A DNA stretch of 64,000 nt from Phymatolithon calcareum (taxonomy: Eukaryota; Rhodophyta; Florideophyceae; Hapalidiales). Location of the stretch: NCBI GenBank assembly GCA_977006965.1, contig OZ345354.1:1054001-1118000 (forward strand). The letters are read 5' to 3'. The position numbers and the translations under genes are program-made. Shown one piece after another: positions 43,397 through 53,724 of the stretch. How positions within the stretch are numbered: position 1 is the first letter of the stretch; each line of letters begins with the position of its first letter. Under the pieces are notes generated by a model. It saw only the letters and a program-made list of their open reading frames with translations, did no database searches and had not been told where the DNA came from.

Positions 43397-43921
43397 GTGA
43401 CTGGGCAAGCGAAAGACCAAACGGGAGCCCCATCGGACCGGACCGAGCAAGCGGGTGACCCTAAACCGGCAGAAGTGACGTCCAATCAGGGACAACCAGA
43501 AGGGTTGAACCATAAACAGCGCTTAGAGCGCTGCAGGGAGAAAATGGATAAAATTAATCGCGAAACAACTCGTATTCAGAAGAGAACGAGAAAATTTTGA
43601 CCTCGTACAAATACGACTGAGCAAGGAACGGTGCATAGAGCCGCAAAAAAAGCTAAAAATAAGAAATCTAAATTCCCTAAGACTTGCATTATTTGCAATA
43701 CACCTGGGAAAAAATATTCATTTAATAGCTTCGATCAGTGGATTGCACATTCAGAGAGCAAGTCGCACGAGAAGAAGAAGTTGGAACGAGATATTCCACT
43801 TCACGGGTATACTGTGTGTGGAATTGGGAAGTTTCAGGATCACGCCCAGCGCACGGATCCTCTCAAGGGCAACCGTCATTCCCGAAATATTCAAAGTTTC
43901 AATCGTGATAAAAACAATTAG
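43397..43921 (+). pseudogene. Zinc-finger reading frame interrupted by one TGA
   Basis: ATG at 43397 opens a frame of 67 codons ending in TGA (43598-43600); the same frame then continues open to a TAG at 43919. In all it has 173 sense codons if the TGA is ignored. The N-terminal part is hydrophilic and rich in Gln, Glu and Arg, with a basic helix (CREKMDKINRETTRIQKRTR). The C-terminal part is very basic and has a C2H2 finger of unusual loop length: CIIC, 17 residues, then H-x5-H (AHSESKSH). An RNA- or DNA-binding role is plausible but no family is recognised. It lies about 490 bp after the TATA box. Whether the TGA is a mutation, part of an unseen intron or read through cannot be decided. Confidence 0.5.
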
Positions 43922-44619
43922 ATCTAGTTAAAGAGCTGAGATCAATTAGATTAAATTGGAATAGAATAGTTCATTGGCTTTGTGATCTACTGAACGTACT
44001 TTGTGTGAGTATAAGCCCCTTTGGCTTAATATTCTATTCTATATTGTTGTTTGACACACGTATGGGTGCTGTGTGATCACTATATCCCAGTTCATTACCG
44101 CGTTCTTGCTGTAAGTAAACCAGGACTTTGTGAAACTTTTTGGACTTTGTGGCTACATTTGGGCGCTAAGTTCGGACCAAATTTAAGGTTAAGACGGTAC
44201 CGTAACAAGTTTATGAAAGGATGTAAACACAAAAAATAATAAATAATAAACACCAGCTATTTGATATCTGGGCCTTCCGTGGCGTTCAGCGCTACTATCA
44301 TACTCCTCATACGCTCGCTCCACCCTAAAGTCCACACCGCTTGTATTACACAGATAGCATTACAGTCACTTCTGTGCCGTAGTTTTTCGATACGTACTCA
44401 AGACACCGACGACAACTACTGTAAGGCGAACCTTAAACCAATGCTTACAGCTGATGCACTGTGTGCTGTAATCTATTGCTTACTGTTCATATGTGGTTAC
44501 AGTGTAAGTTCCTCAGAAGCGGTGTGTAGAGAATCTGAAGGTAATTGCCTATAAAGGCTGATAACGCCTTTGCAGCATCAGGTCTTAACTCTCCCATTGC
44601 ACGACGTAACAGCCGCTCC

Positions 44620-44770
44620 GTTGGAACAAAGGTGGCCGCTGAGTATCTACTCCACGCTGCAGTGGAAGGGGTGTAAAAAGACGCCACACTATTGGTAGAG
44701 CCGGAACTAAAATTTGCAACTTGAAGCTGCTCGAAGTACTCAAATTCGTGAACAGTGACAGGCTGTTTTA
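44620..44770 (+). pseudogene. LINE 3'-end fragment
   Basis: Plus-strand sequence matches the LINE tail at about 59545-59690: TATCTACTCC(A)CGCTGCAGTG versus GAATCTACTCCTACGCTGTAGTGG, then ACTATTGGTAGAG in both and CGAAGTACTCAA-T-C-TGAACA in both. Stops are frequent, so it is a decayed copy of the RNase H/zinc-tail end of that LINE. Confidence 0.6.
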
Positions 44771-45463
44771 AAAAATTCCCCAGGACCTAACTTTACTTAA
44801 CGTTTTCCGCAATAAAGAAAGAAAGAAGATGCAATTGAAAACGAAGAAAACCCACCAGAAACACAGTCACCGAAGCCTCGATATTGTGGCAATGCATTCA
44901 ATTAGCTCGCCTTCCAATCTGGCAGGCCTCGCTTTTCCTCAACTTATTATCCAACCACAGCTCCAGCTCGCGCGCTCTCACTAGCAGAAATGCGCTTGGC
45001 GGACGAAGTGATGCGCGATTCCGGCGAATATGTGCTCCGGTGAGATCGCACGAACTGCAGCTATCATTGGATAGGTTTTGCTTGAGACCTGTGAGAATGG
45101 GGCAAACCTCACCACTATCACCCAGTTCAGAACACGCCTTGTACGGGTGCTCTAAACTCTGGTGAAATGTGTGGTATCGTTCAATGCGCGCTTCACTTTA
45201 CTGGATTGAATCGAAAGTAGCGCTTAAGTAGGGCTGCGCTGTGGGGGCCTGATCACGTCGCATGACTTCGATCAGTTCTACTGGCCTATTATTAATCGAT
45301 TCCCGCCAACTTTGATCACAACATCATCGTTGTAAGCAAATGCGAGCCACACAGACCTATTCTATGCACATAGTGTGTTACTGTTGGTGAAGACAGAGGC
45401 GACGTGCACATCTGCGGATCAGAGTATCGAGTAAATGACTGGATTTATTATCGAGAGGCTGTA

Positions 45464-45508
45464 CTTTCCTGAAACCAGCGGACATCATGTCCGCTGGTTT
45501 CAGGAAAG
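45464..45508. repeat. Perfect 45-base palindrome
   Basis: 22-base arms starting CTTTCCTGAAACCAGCGGAC and their exact complement flank a single central base (45486). An RNA or single-stranded DNA copy would form a loopless hairpin. No target duplication or other transposon signature adjoins it. Confidence 0.9.
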
Positions 45509-46161
45509 GGCATGATGCAGGGGGGGAAGTGTACGGAAAGTCAAGAGCTAACCCATAACAGGCGGTTCGACTATATCGTTCCCGAGACGGGAAAGAGCGA
45601 CGGACGGACTGCAGGAGGGCGACTCTCAGCCTCAAAAGTCTTGCGTACGGGTAAGCAGCGAATCGACGGACAGGCGGGCGTAATGGTGCACTGGAGAGAC
45701 TATAGGAGAAGGAAGGTGGTGAGAAGGTCACGAAACCGCCAGAGCTATCCTTTCTCACCCACCCGCCCTTCTGATATTCACAGATCTCTACTCTCTGGAA
45801 GCCGGTATTTGGGAGGCACAGGACCCGGAGACTTTCATTCATTCAATCATTTTGCCTTTACCCCTAATAGGGCTAACAGCGATTCGAGGTTCTAAGTTCC
45901 TACCATTCTATCTTTTCGTTAGCGATTTTGACCACGGCTTTTTTGGTCTTTCCGTTATTCCCGTTATTATCTTAGCACCAGTTATTCCCAGGTCCATGCA
46001 GAGCTCATCTTGATGTTGGAAAGTCCGCCGCAGTGCCATGTCGCAAATTGGAGTTTGGTGGAGTTATCTCTTCCTGAGTGCCTTTTCTGCCTCCCGCTGG
46101 CCCCTTTCGGGACGGGTCTCTTCGCAGCAACCGAAGGGATCCTGTGCCACACATGGGTGCG

Positions 46162-46488
46162 CAAAGCATTGGAAAAAATAATTGCTATTGTAATTATTTA
46201 AATTATTGTTCCAATAATTTATTCCTGAGTCTCGCATATTTATTGTATTTATTGAGATCGTCGTGGTTGCGACAATTATTGTATCGGACTCCTCATTTTT
46301 TCGATCCGGTTATTCTATCGCGACAGAAAGTAGCAAGAAGGATCTAATAATTCGGGGAATAACCAGTTATTTATACCTCACTGAACTTGAATGCAATAAT
46401 TTATTGCTTCTGCGTTCAACAATAAATTATTTATTCTCGACACTTTTCGAGAAAAGAATAAAAATAAATAAATAATTCCAATGCTTTG
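46162..46488. mobile_element. hAT-type MITE
   Basis: 327-bp AT-rich element with ends CAAAGCATTGGAAAAAATAA at 46162 and, in reverse from 46488, CAAAGCATTGGAATTATTTA. The 8-bp duplication TGGGTGCG is perfect at both borders (46154-46161, 46489-46496). There is no coding capacity. Internally it has repeated AATAATTTATT stretches. Confidence 0.93.
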
Positions 46489-47546
46489 TGGGTGCGTGCA
46501 TTACAGGACAGGAAAAACTCGGAGACTTTCGGGATACATGTGTAGTCTCTTGAAATATGAAGAATTGGGACACACCTGAGGCGACGGTGGAAAGGCGAAT
46601 ATAGGAAAAACGACGAAAGCGCCGCGATGGAGACCACGGAATAGCAGATTTGAACGGGGTCTGCAGGTTCCCTCTTATGCTTAGTAGACATGCCAAATAC
46701 CAGAAGACCCTGCTCAATAAAGACATTGTCTTCACTGAAGAAGGTCTGGCTGTTGTAGACTACTCGCCGGTCAGGATATGACCTACGATATTACTATCTG
46801 GTACTTGGTTTCTGAAAAGGAAAGAAAGTACGGCTTAGCGAGACTTGGAATCCGTTCTACTTGTTCGTCTTGTTGTCCCTCAGCCTGCCGAGGTGTCTAC
46901 TCCGGAGCAAAAACAAATTCTGAACTCGTTTCGTTCCTGAAAATTGAATCCATGCAGCCTTCTCGCTTTGACTGCTCGCGTCAGCGAAAGGGATGGTGAC
47001 TTGTTCATCAATGATTCGCTAACGCGCGAAGCATCTTCTTATTTGCGGAACCATTGTTACAAATGGATCCGGCAACAGAGCACTCATGAACAGTCAGGAT
47101 GCCATGGCATTGTTAATGCTTACGCATACTGTACAGTACACTCTTTCGAAGCTCCGTGCATTGTTTCCATACGTTGTATCATAGGTTGAGGTGCACCTTT
47201 GTGCATGCAGCAAAACTGACGACGTCTATTTAGGCTGCTTCTATACGAAAAAAAATATGTTCATGTTCATGTTCGCTTATCATAAAAACCGTATCATAGC
47301 AAAAAATTTGTTGCTGGTGTCTATACGACAACGGCGCACATGTTCATGTGTTTGCTCCTGATTTGCGCGGGAATCTCCAAACTTTTCGCGGTTCACTTCA
47401 AAACGATTACAGAAGATTCTGCTCTTGCTCCTACTCTTGTTACACTTCTGATGACAACCTGCGCGCTCCAGTTGTGCCTGCTGTGAAGACCACTCAAAAG
47501 AATCTCCATACTGCCGCGGCGCTAGCCCGTTGCCAGCAGCTCCCAC

Positions 47547-47909
47547 GTGCATCACCCGAATACCACAGAACTCGTCGTTGCGCTTCCTGTGATGAATGAT
47601 CCCACCAGTCACCACAATAACACTGCGACTTCGATGCCACCTGCTCCTATGAGAACTAATCCCACCAGTCACCGCAATACCAGTGCGACTTCGATGCCAC
47701 TTGCTCCTGCGACAAATAATCCCACCAGTCACCACAATAACACTGCGACTTTGATGCCGCCTGCTCCTGTGACAAAAAATCCCACCAGTCACCACAACGA
47801 CACTGCGCGTTCGACTGCGCCCACCGATATCATGAACGACCCCACCTGTCAACGGAACACCACTGCGAATTCGATGCCGCCTGCTGCTGTGATTAACGTG
47901 GTGAAGTAG
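47547..47909 (+). CDS. Protein with five 20-residue repeats, inside a TIR element
   Basis: 120-codon ATG frame. After about 16 residues it consists of five repeats built on NPTSHHNNTATSMPPAP plus three variable residues. The consensus is rich in Thr, Asn, His, Pro and Ser and has N-x-T/S sequons, so it could be a secreted glycosylated or adhesive repeat, but there is no signal peptide in this frame. An upstream frame (47348-47599) overlaps its start and could supply an N-terminus by splicing. No known family is recognised. The repeats keep the frame while drifting in sequence (units 4 and 5 most), which suggests past selection on the protein or recent expansion. Confidence 0.4.
   Translation: MHHPNTTELVVALPVMNDPTSHHNNTATSMPPAPMRTNPTSHRNTSATSMPLAPATNNPTSHHNNTATLMPPAPVTKNPTSHHNDTARSTAPTDIMNDPTCQRNTTANSMPPAAVINVVK
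47595..47894 (+). repeat. 60-bp minisatellite, five units
   Basis: Units at 47595, 47655, 47715, 47775 and 47835, each beginning near AATCCCACCAGTCACC. The period is exactly 60, so codon phase is kept. The first three units are most alike; the fourth loses the second half of the consensus. Confidence 0.9.
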
Positions 47910-48440
47910 TAGTGTGGGCGTCACTGCTGATCTCAGCATAAAGAATCGCGGCTGTGGCAGCAGCAGCGATAAAGGAAGCTGCTTTCGCTGCCTTGGAAAT
48001 CGCGCTCGCTAGCATTGTCCGCGCCATTTGCCGAGTACGACCCTGGGTGGAAATCGGGAGGGGTGTACGAGCTATCAGGCTGTGCCCCTACTGGCACGAC
48101 GGCGAGTGAAATATGATAAAATGAACAAACATGGAAAGTTAACCTCTTTCCCGGAGAAAAAAGGTTCCGCAATATGTTCACACGGCGTCGTTTCATGTTG
48201 GCAATATGTTGGATGCAACTAAAGCTCGCCGTGAGCACTAGCCAATTGCATGCCTTATAGTGTATGATAAGGCCAACATGAAAGCGAACATGAACATATT
48301 TTTTTTCGTATAGATACACCCTTATTCCGGAACAATGTGCCTGCTTTTTGCGTCATAGCATTGAAAGTGGATGTCGGCCCGATTTATGTCGCAGAAACTT
48401 GTGATTTCAATTTCAGACCACCGATGGGTGTCGCGCCCAC

Positions 48441-49253
48441 CAGGCATTGGGAGCAACAAACTGTTAATGCAATATAATGCAACATGTTGGTAATGCAACA
48501 GTAATGGTTCTGTTCGTGGTATTGCAATACGTAATGTTTCGTGACCGACTATGAAGCATATATTGACTGTAAAATAAAGATCATCCTAGCTGAGTACGAC
48601 TATGACGTAGAGGTATTTGTGAAGTCTACCCGACCATCTTTTCTCCCAATCAGGTGTCATCAAGATACAAAGAAATGAGATTGAGAACATGACCGACGAC
48701 GAACGTGCTGCGTGCGAGCATCTGAAGCTAACTGTCGAACAAAGCGCGGATGTGAACAGCGATGAAGATGTTAGCACGCTTTCTATGTCCGACATATTCA
48801 AGACAAGAAAACGTCAACTCAAGGAACCGGTGCAGTCGTATATGAACTTGCGCTTTATTCTCGGCTCCACGGCTCAAATCGAGAGGATTTTCTCTCTGGC
48901 GGGTGGAATACTTGCCGAAAATCGGCAGAGGATAACTCCATTGCTATTTGAATCTCTTTTGTTCCTCAAAGTGAATCGACACTATTGGGACGTAGGTACA
49001 GTCGTGACTGCAATGTCAAACAAGGACAGCCCCCGAACTGTTGAACGCCTAAGTGAAGATGCCGAGCAGCAAATTCTCTTAGACTTGCCGTAGATGTCTA
49101 ATGACTCCCCATTACCAACCAACACTATTGCATTACTAATGGCCGTTGTCAATCTGTTGCAACATAATGGTTCTGTCCGCAAACTATTGCAACATTATGG
49201 AACTCTATTTCTACACGCTCCAATAAAGTGAAACATGTTGCTCCCAATGCCTG
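48441..49253 (+). mobile_element. Short hAT element, copy 1b
   Basis: Same element as 13871-14711 in opposite orientation, with ends CAGGCATTGGGAGCAACA at 48441 and the complement ending at 49253. It differs by point changes and by a replaced segment of about 50 bp near 48608-48650. The flanks gcgcccac and gtggggac are not a direct repeat; instead they extend the inverted repeat. So unlike copy 1a it shows no target duplication. Confidence 0.9.
48689..49093 (+). pseudogene. hAT transposase C-terminal dimerisation region (copy 1b)
   Basis: 134-codon frame nearly identical to the one at 14534-14031 (for example ERIFSLAGGILAENRQRI against ERLFSLAG..). The dimerisation motif S-T-A-Q-I-E-R-x-F-S-L-A-G, the R-Q-R-I-T-P-L-L-F-E-S-L-L-F-L-K segment and the terminal HYWD are intact. 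The extra N-terminal residues present in copy 1a (upstream of SGVIKIQRNE) are lost here to the replaced segment. Confidence 0.85.
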
Positions 49254-49965
49254 GTGGGGACGCCTTCCTTTGCTCGCGACCGACGCCTGTGCATTTCTTC
49301 CATCCCATTGGTCTGGAAATGACTCGCGAGTTAGTATCGTGATCCCTTATGGACCAGCAGTACATGTTGTCTCGCATGCACTGTAAGATAGCTTAGAGAT
49401 CACGTCGAGTGGTTATAAACCACGACGACGCCGACCTAAAGTAAAGAGGGCGGGGAATCCCGCTCGTAGACTCAACGGTTTGGTTTTGCGCTCGCTTCCG
49501 TCGCTAGCTCGACCCGTTGACACTTCGGGTGGATGTTCCCCATCCACATCCATCACCGCATCTTCGTGCCGCCGTATCGTGCAACTCACAACGTTGCATC
49601 CGCGTTCGCGCGCGGGGTAAACCTCATCTATCTGACCTTTGTGTGTGCGTCTCTCTTACTTCGCCAAGCCAGGGGCGTTGAGTCATTCGCCGCACCATCC
49701 CGACACAGAACGTTCAAGGATCCCGACAGTTCTTGCATCCCGCCATCCAGGCGACGTTCTTTCCGTTTCGTTTTTTTCCGCTTTCGCAGCGACGACCGTA
49801 TCCATTCCGCCTTCGAGGCGACGGCCTCACGGACGCCAGGACGTTCCCGTCCTACGATCGTGACGCACGTACGAGCTCTGCCACAACTACCAATACTCCC
49901 TTTCATTCTGTTCGTCCTCATCCTTCTTGTTTGTGTGGTGTTTTTGCCTTCTGCATTGCACTACA
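49254..49965 (+). promoter_or_regulatory. Upstream region of the receptor-like gene
   Basis: 700 bp with no frame I would defend, relatively GC- and CpG-rich from 49430 to 49900 compared with its surroundings. As it separates a transposon from an intact gene it probably contains the promoter and 5' leader. No TATA or CCAAT box is obvious within 100 bp of the ATG. Confidence 0.3.
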
Positions 49966-51782
49966 ATGGATGCCCTTGTCCTTAAACTCGCTCTTACCAT
50001 CTGTTTTTTATCGCACTCATTCGGGATGAATACATCCCACCCTAGCAAATCAAAATCCTCTCAATGCCTGACTCGCTTTCGCACCAACGAATATCATTTC
50101 AGGCCTTGTACGACGAATCTCTGCTTTCTCTTCATATCACAGGAACCGGTGAGTGTGGACGCAGCCACTTTTTCTTTGTACAGAATCACCAAAGAGTTTT
50201 ACTAATATGCATATTCTCCTGCGCAGTATATCATGCTGGATTCGCACATGAAACCCGAGAACAACCAGACTCTCTTCCGGTGTAAGGACCGCCGAATGCA
50301 CTTTCCAGGTCTTCGTGGTATTACATTTGATGTAAAAGACGCTGTGACCCCATTAGACAATGCGCTCTGCGTTTACGCCGGTAACGAGTGTACCTTCGAT
50401 GGCATGATCGACTTTATATCGGAACATTCCGACCCTGCGGCTGGATACAGATTCGGAGTCTCTAGCATGATGTTCACACTTCCTCACCGGATATTACCAA
50501 CCTCGATACCAACCGTCCCGATATTAGAAGGAAGAATGCTCCTTCTTGGACTTCGAAAGATGCCCCCGCGGAGAAAGGATACATTTCGAGATATAGTTTT
50601 GCCTTTCACGCCCGATGCCTGGCTCTCTATTGTCGGCCTTGTGCTTATGTTTTCCTTTCTCGGGTTACTGATTGCCTGCGGATTCCAAGGGCCATTCTGT
50701 TTCCGAGGCATTGCTGGAATCTTGGTCGGCGATCAACCAATAAGGTTGCCGAGAGTTCCAGAAGACGTCGTTCGACGTATACGCCAATTACAAGAGGACA
50801 TTCGACGAGCGAACAGACTGTCCATCAGGACTCTGGTAACAGCGATCAAGGTTTTCGTGGCAATCACTGTCCTATTCTACGAAATTGCCGTCGTGTACTA
50901 CATTTTCGAACAGCGGGCGCGGACCGAAGTTATTGACTTACAAGGACTAACGACATCCGAATTGGAAAAATATATTGTCATTGGCGGTAGTGCTCAAGAG
51001 TTTGTTTTTCGCAAAATTGGTATGTTTTATCACTTGTCTCGAAGTGTGGAAATCTTGTTTAAGCATTTCAGCAAACTAACCTTAACGGTTTGTGCCTCTG
51101 TCTGTATAGTGGATCCTGATGGGAAGTGGGATACGACTTATTTCCCATGGAATCGCTGCGAGGACTGGAACGACTGGTAAGTCTGCTTCTCACTTTGCTT
51201 ACGACATCTTGCTCACACGTCGTAACTATTTTAACAACTTTGTTTATCCTTCGTATGTGCAGTTTTAAAAAAGTCCTGAACAAGAGCCATCCTGCTGAGT
51301 TGATGGTGGCTTACGTTGTAAGTGGACGGTCAGCCTCGGCACAGCATTCCCTCTACACCGGACTGACATTTTTATGTACCCCTCGTTTCTTCATATAGTT
51401 TGTGGCGCGATACAATCTGAAACGACTGAATGCGTGTGACAAATTGGTGGTTTACGAAACCAAAAGACCTCTCTCAAAGTACAACGGAGTGTGGTATCTG
51501 AATGGAAATGTGCCCGTAGAGCTCCGCAACAGAGTCGATGGTTCAATTGTTACATTGCGACTGGAGTACAAAATACGAGCGATAATGGCGAGAGTGGTGG
51601 ATGAGTCTGCTACTTTGCACTGCGGTAAGCCGGCGCAGAGGATCGGTGTGGACTTTTTGGGACCGCTCTTCGGAGTTGTTTTAGGGCCTTTCGTCTTCGT
51701 TGTGTTTTTAGCACTCGTGTGGGAGTGGACCAGTCGCTGTAGAATGCAGAATCGCATTAGGGAATTCAAGGATGAAGCATAA
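49966..51782 (+). CDS. Ionotropic-glutamate-receptor-like membrane protein, five exons
   Basis: Exons 49966-50148, 50227-51019, 51110-51176, 51263-51317, 51399-51782. Introns of 78, 90, 86 and 81 nt, all GT-AG, join into one 493-residue frame. Met1-Gly20 is a signal peptide. Membrane segments: about 192-213 (after LPFTPDAW), 264-286, and 452-475 near the C-terminus. Between the second and third lies KYIVIGGSAQEFVFRKI, then ELMVAYV, FVARYNLKRLNACDKLVVY and YNGVWYLNG. This follows the order of ionotropic glutamate receptors: ligand-binding half S1, M1, (pore), M3, S2 with a conserved Cys, then M4. The 'FTPDAW' before M1 and the 'SAQEF' box after M3 are typical. A clear M2 pore helix and the SYTANLAAF motif are absent, so channel function is doubtful; it could be a divergent receptor. 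No break is seen. Confidence 0.7.
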
Positions 51783-51920
51783 ATCGACGCACTTTGTCCG
51801 CGCTCAGTCATCATGGCAGGCCTTTTTTCAAAATGACATGGCAGTGTCATGCCGTTTACTAAAACCACCTGGCTACTGCGCCGCTCGTTGATTGATTAAT
51901 CAAATTCATTTATTATTTTA

Positions 51921-52654
51921 ACACCCAATTTGGGAGTAAACCGGCACCCAAAACGCTGTTTTCAGGAATATTGTAAGTACCGATTTTCGCAAATGGCAAG
52001 CTAGCAGTGAATTTTTTTGTCGGTAATGGTAGAGAACGGAATGAAAAAGACGAAACGAACCTCGGTTCAGCGATTGCGAGAGTGAATAAGCCAGGAAGAG
52101 GCTGCAAAAATTACCAGTTCACAATTTTTCGCGGGAATGTGTCACGACAAAAGTTATCAAAAAATTAGAAAACGGCGCATGCTAGCATGCGACGGGTCGG
52201 GGGCAGTTTGTGCGCTAAATGACGGACCGCACTAAAGCTCTGCATTGGCCAAGAAGTGTGTTAAGCATGAGAGCATTTACAGTAAGAGCGCCTGAGGCAG
52301 ACAACTGTGCACTGCAACGGCGCATGACCGAATTGATTTGGCACGACTCCTCCCAAACCCCTTCGAAACACCGCACACATATTATGATATGAATATCGTA
52401 TCATTTTTTTGTAAGTTTGCTTCCAAAATCTGCGTTTTTTTTAGCGCCTATCGATGACACATACACTAATACTCCGAGTACATCGCCTCTCTCTTCCTAA
52501 CGAAGCAAGAAGGTAGCTTGAGCGCTACAGATCTGTAGTCGTAGGGGTTCTCTCCACCATTTCCGAAAAAAATAAATGATGTCGGCAGAGAAACAAAAAA
52601 CATGGTCCGTGTAAAAATGCAAAAAAAGTGCCGGTTTACTCCCAAATTGAGTGT
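51921..52654. mobile_element. TA-flanked MITE (Tc1/mariner type)
   Basis: Ends ACACCCAATTTGGGAGTAAA and CCGGCAC at 51921, and in reverse from 52654 ACACTCAATTTGGGAGTAAA and CCGGCAC: 27 bp with one mismatch. TA lies immediately outside both ends (51919-51920, 52655-52656). The 734-bp interior has no coding frame. It begins 138 bp after the receptor-like gene's stop codon. Confidence 0.88.
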
Positions 52655-53118
52655 TAATAATAAAAAATAATCAAATACACATATAGGCGTGCGGCAGCTG
52701 ATAAACTTAGAGCCACACGCTCAGCTCACGGTCCGCGGCCGATTCAAAATACTCCAGAGATCACAAGACAATGAAGTATTGGTCTTGAAAATGAGGAACT
52801 CAATGGTGAAGTATGTAAGCAGTTCAAGCGGCAAGCAATTTGGGAAGGGTCGAGTCTATGGCCCGTTGGCTCCGGTCCCTAAAGACTATGGGGACCGTTT
52901 TGAAACCGAAGATGTTTCACAGAAATGTTGGGTGGCCACTGAATTTAATGAAGTGTCGCGCCTATCCGATTAAGTACCCATTGCCCTCCGCCTTTCAGAC
53001 TGTAATGGGGGGGGGCGGAATTGTAGGTTTTTATTTTAGAAGCCCTCAACGCCGGTATTCACCAACACCAGAGCAGCTTCCCGTTCATACTGCCATCTCA
53101 TTACCCAATCAGATCACA

Positions 53119-53724
53119 TTACACTATCATTTCTTCTAACATATGGATTTCCAAGGCTAAAAGTTTGTCAATCGCCGTTTTCGTCTCTTTTTCCCAAGAT
53201 TCTTCTGCTCTTGGACTTGTTAAATTTCGTTGTAGAGTTTTCAGATTCTCTTCCGCGACCTCGTTGAAATGTTCAATGTACGACTCTGCTCTTCGTGGTG
53301 GGAAGCGGCCAAAGAACCACTTGACTGCTAGGAGTCGGTGTTTCCTGGATCTAATTTGGAGTACAGGGCTTACTTTCTCCTTAGTATCGACGGCAACTTT
53401 TCTCTCTTTTTCTTCTTCCTTTTCAATCCATTCCTGTCGTCGGCGGTGGCTCTCGTGTTTGTGGGTCACCAGCCCTCGTACGGCTCGCTCGGTACTGCCT
53501 CTTAGGAGCTCATGCTCCTACAGATAGCGGATATCCCTCTCTGCTTGCTGTATGTCCCCTTCTTTTCCTGCGTAATTTGCTTCCTTCTCGATTTCGTCCT
53601 TCCCTCGTATAAGCCTCTGTGCGAAGTGCTCTCCGAGTTGCGCTCTTCTTATCTTTGGTGGAGTAATTCTGCAGAGGGCTCGCATTCGGGCGTGCAATCG
53701 TTTCGCGTAGTTACCAGAAGGCAA
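53119..53724 (-). pseudogene. LINE ORF2 C-terminal region
   Basis: Frames 53724-53518 and 53469-53119, one TAG apart, in sequence with the RT. The region is basic and helical (EWIEKEEEKERKVAVDTKEK), includes SRKHRLLAVKWFFGRFPPRR and ends LLALEIHMLEEMIV. Copy 1 has the same layout and ends LMMLEIEMKQGMMV. I see no RNase H or CCHC motif, so the domain is of unknown function. Confidence 0.65.

Larger units (their letters stand above)
47240..48314 (+). mobile_element. TIR element with internal minisatellite gene
   Basis: Inverted ends TCTATACGAAAAAAAATATG at 47240 and at 48314 in reverse, continuing TTCATGTTC on both sides (29 bp identical), with a 6-bp unit ATGTTC present one extra time on the left. 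No target duplication is evident, so the superfamily is not assigned; long TIRs and absence of a transposase would fit a non-autonomous MULE-like element. It encloses a frame with a 20-residue tandem repeat (47547-47909). Confidence 0.75.

Noticed and set aside
47240-48314. hAT assignment for this TIR element
   Set aside because: Ends do not start CAGG/TAGG and no 8-bp duplication is found.
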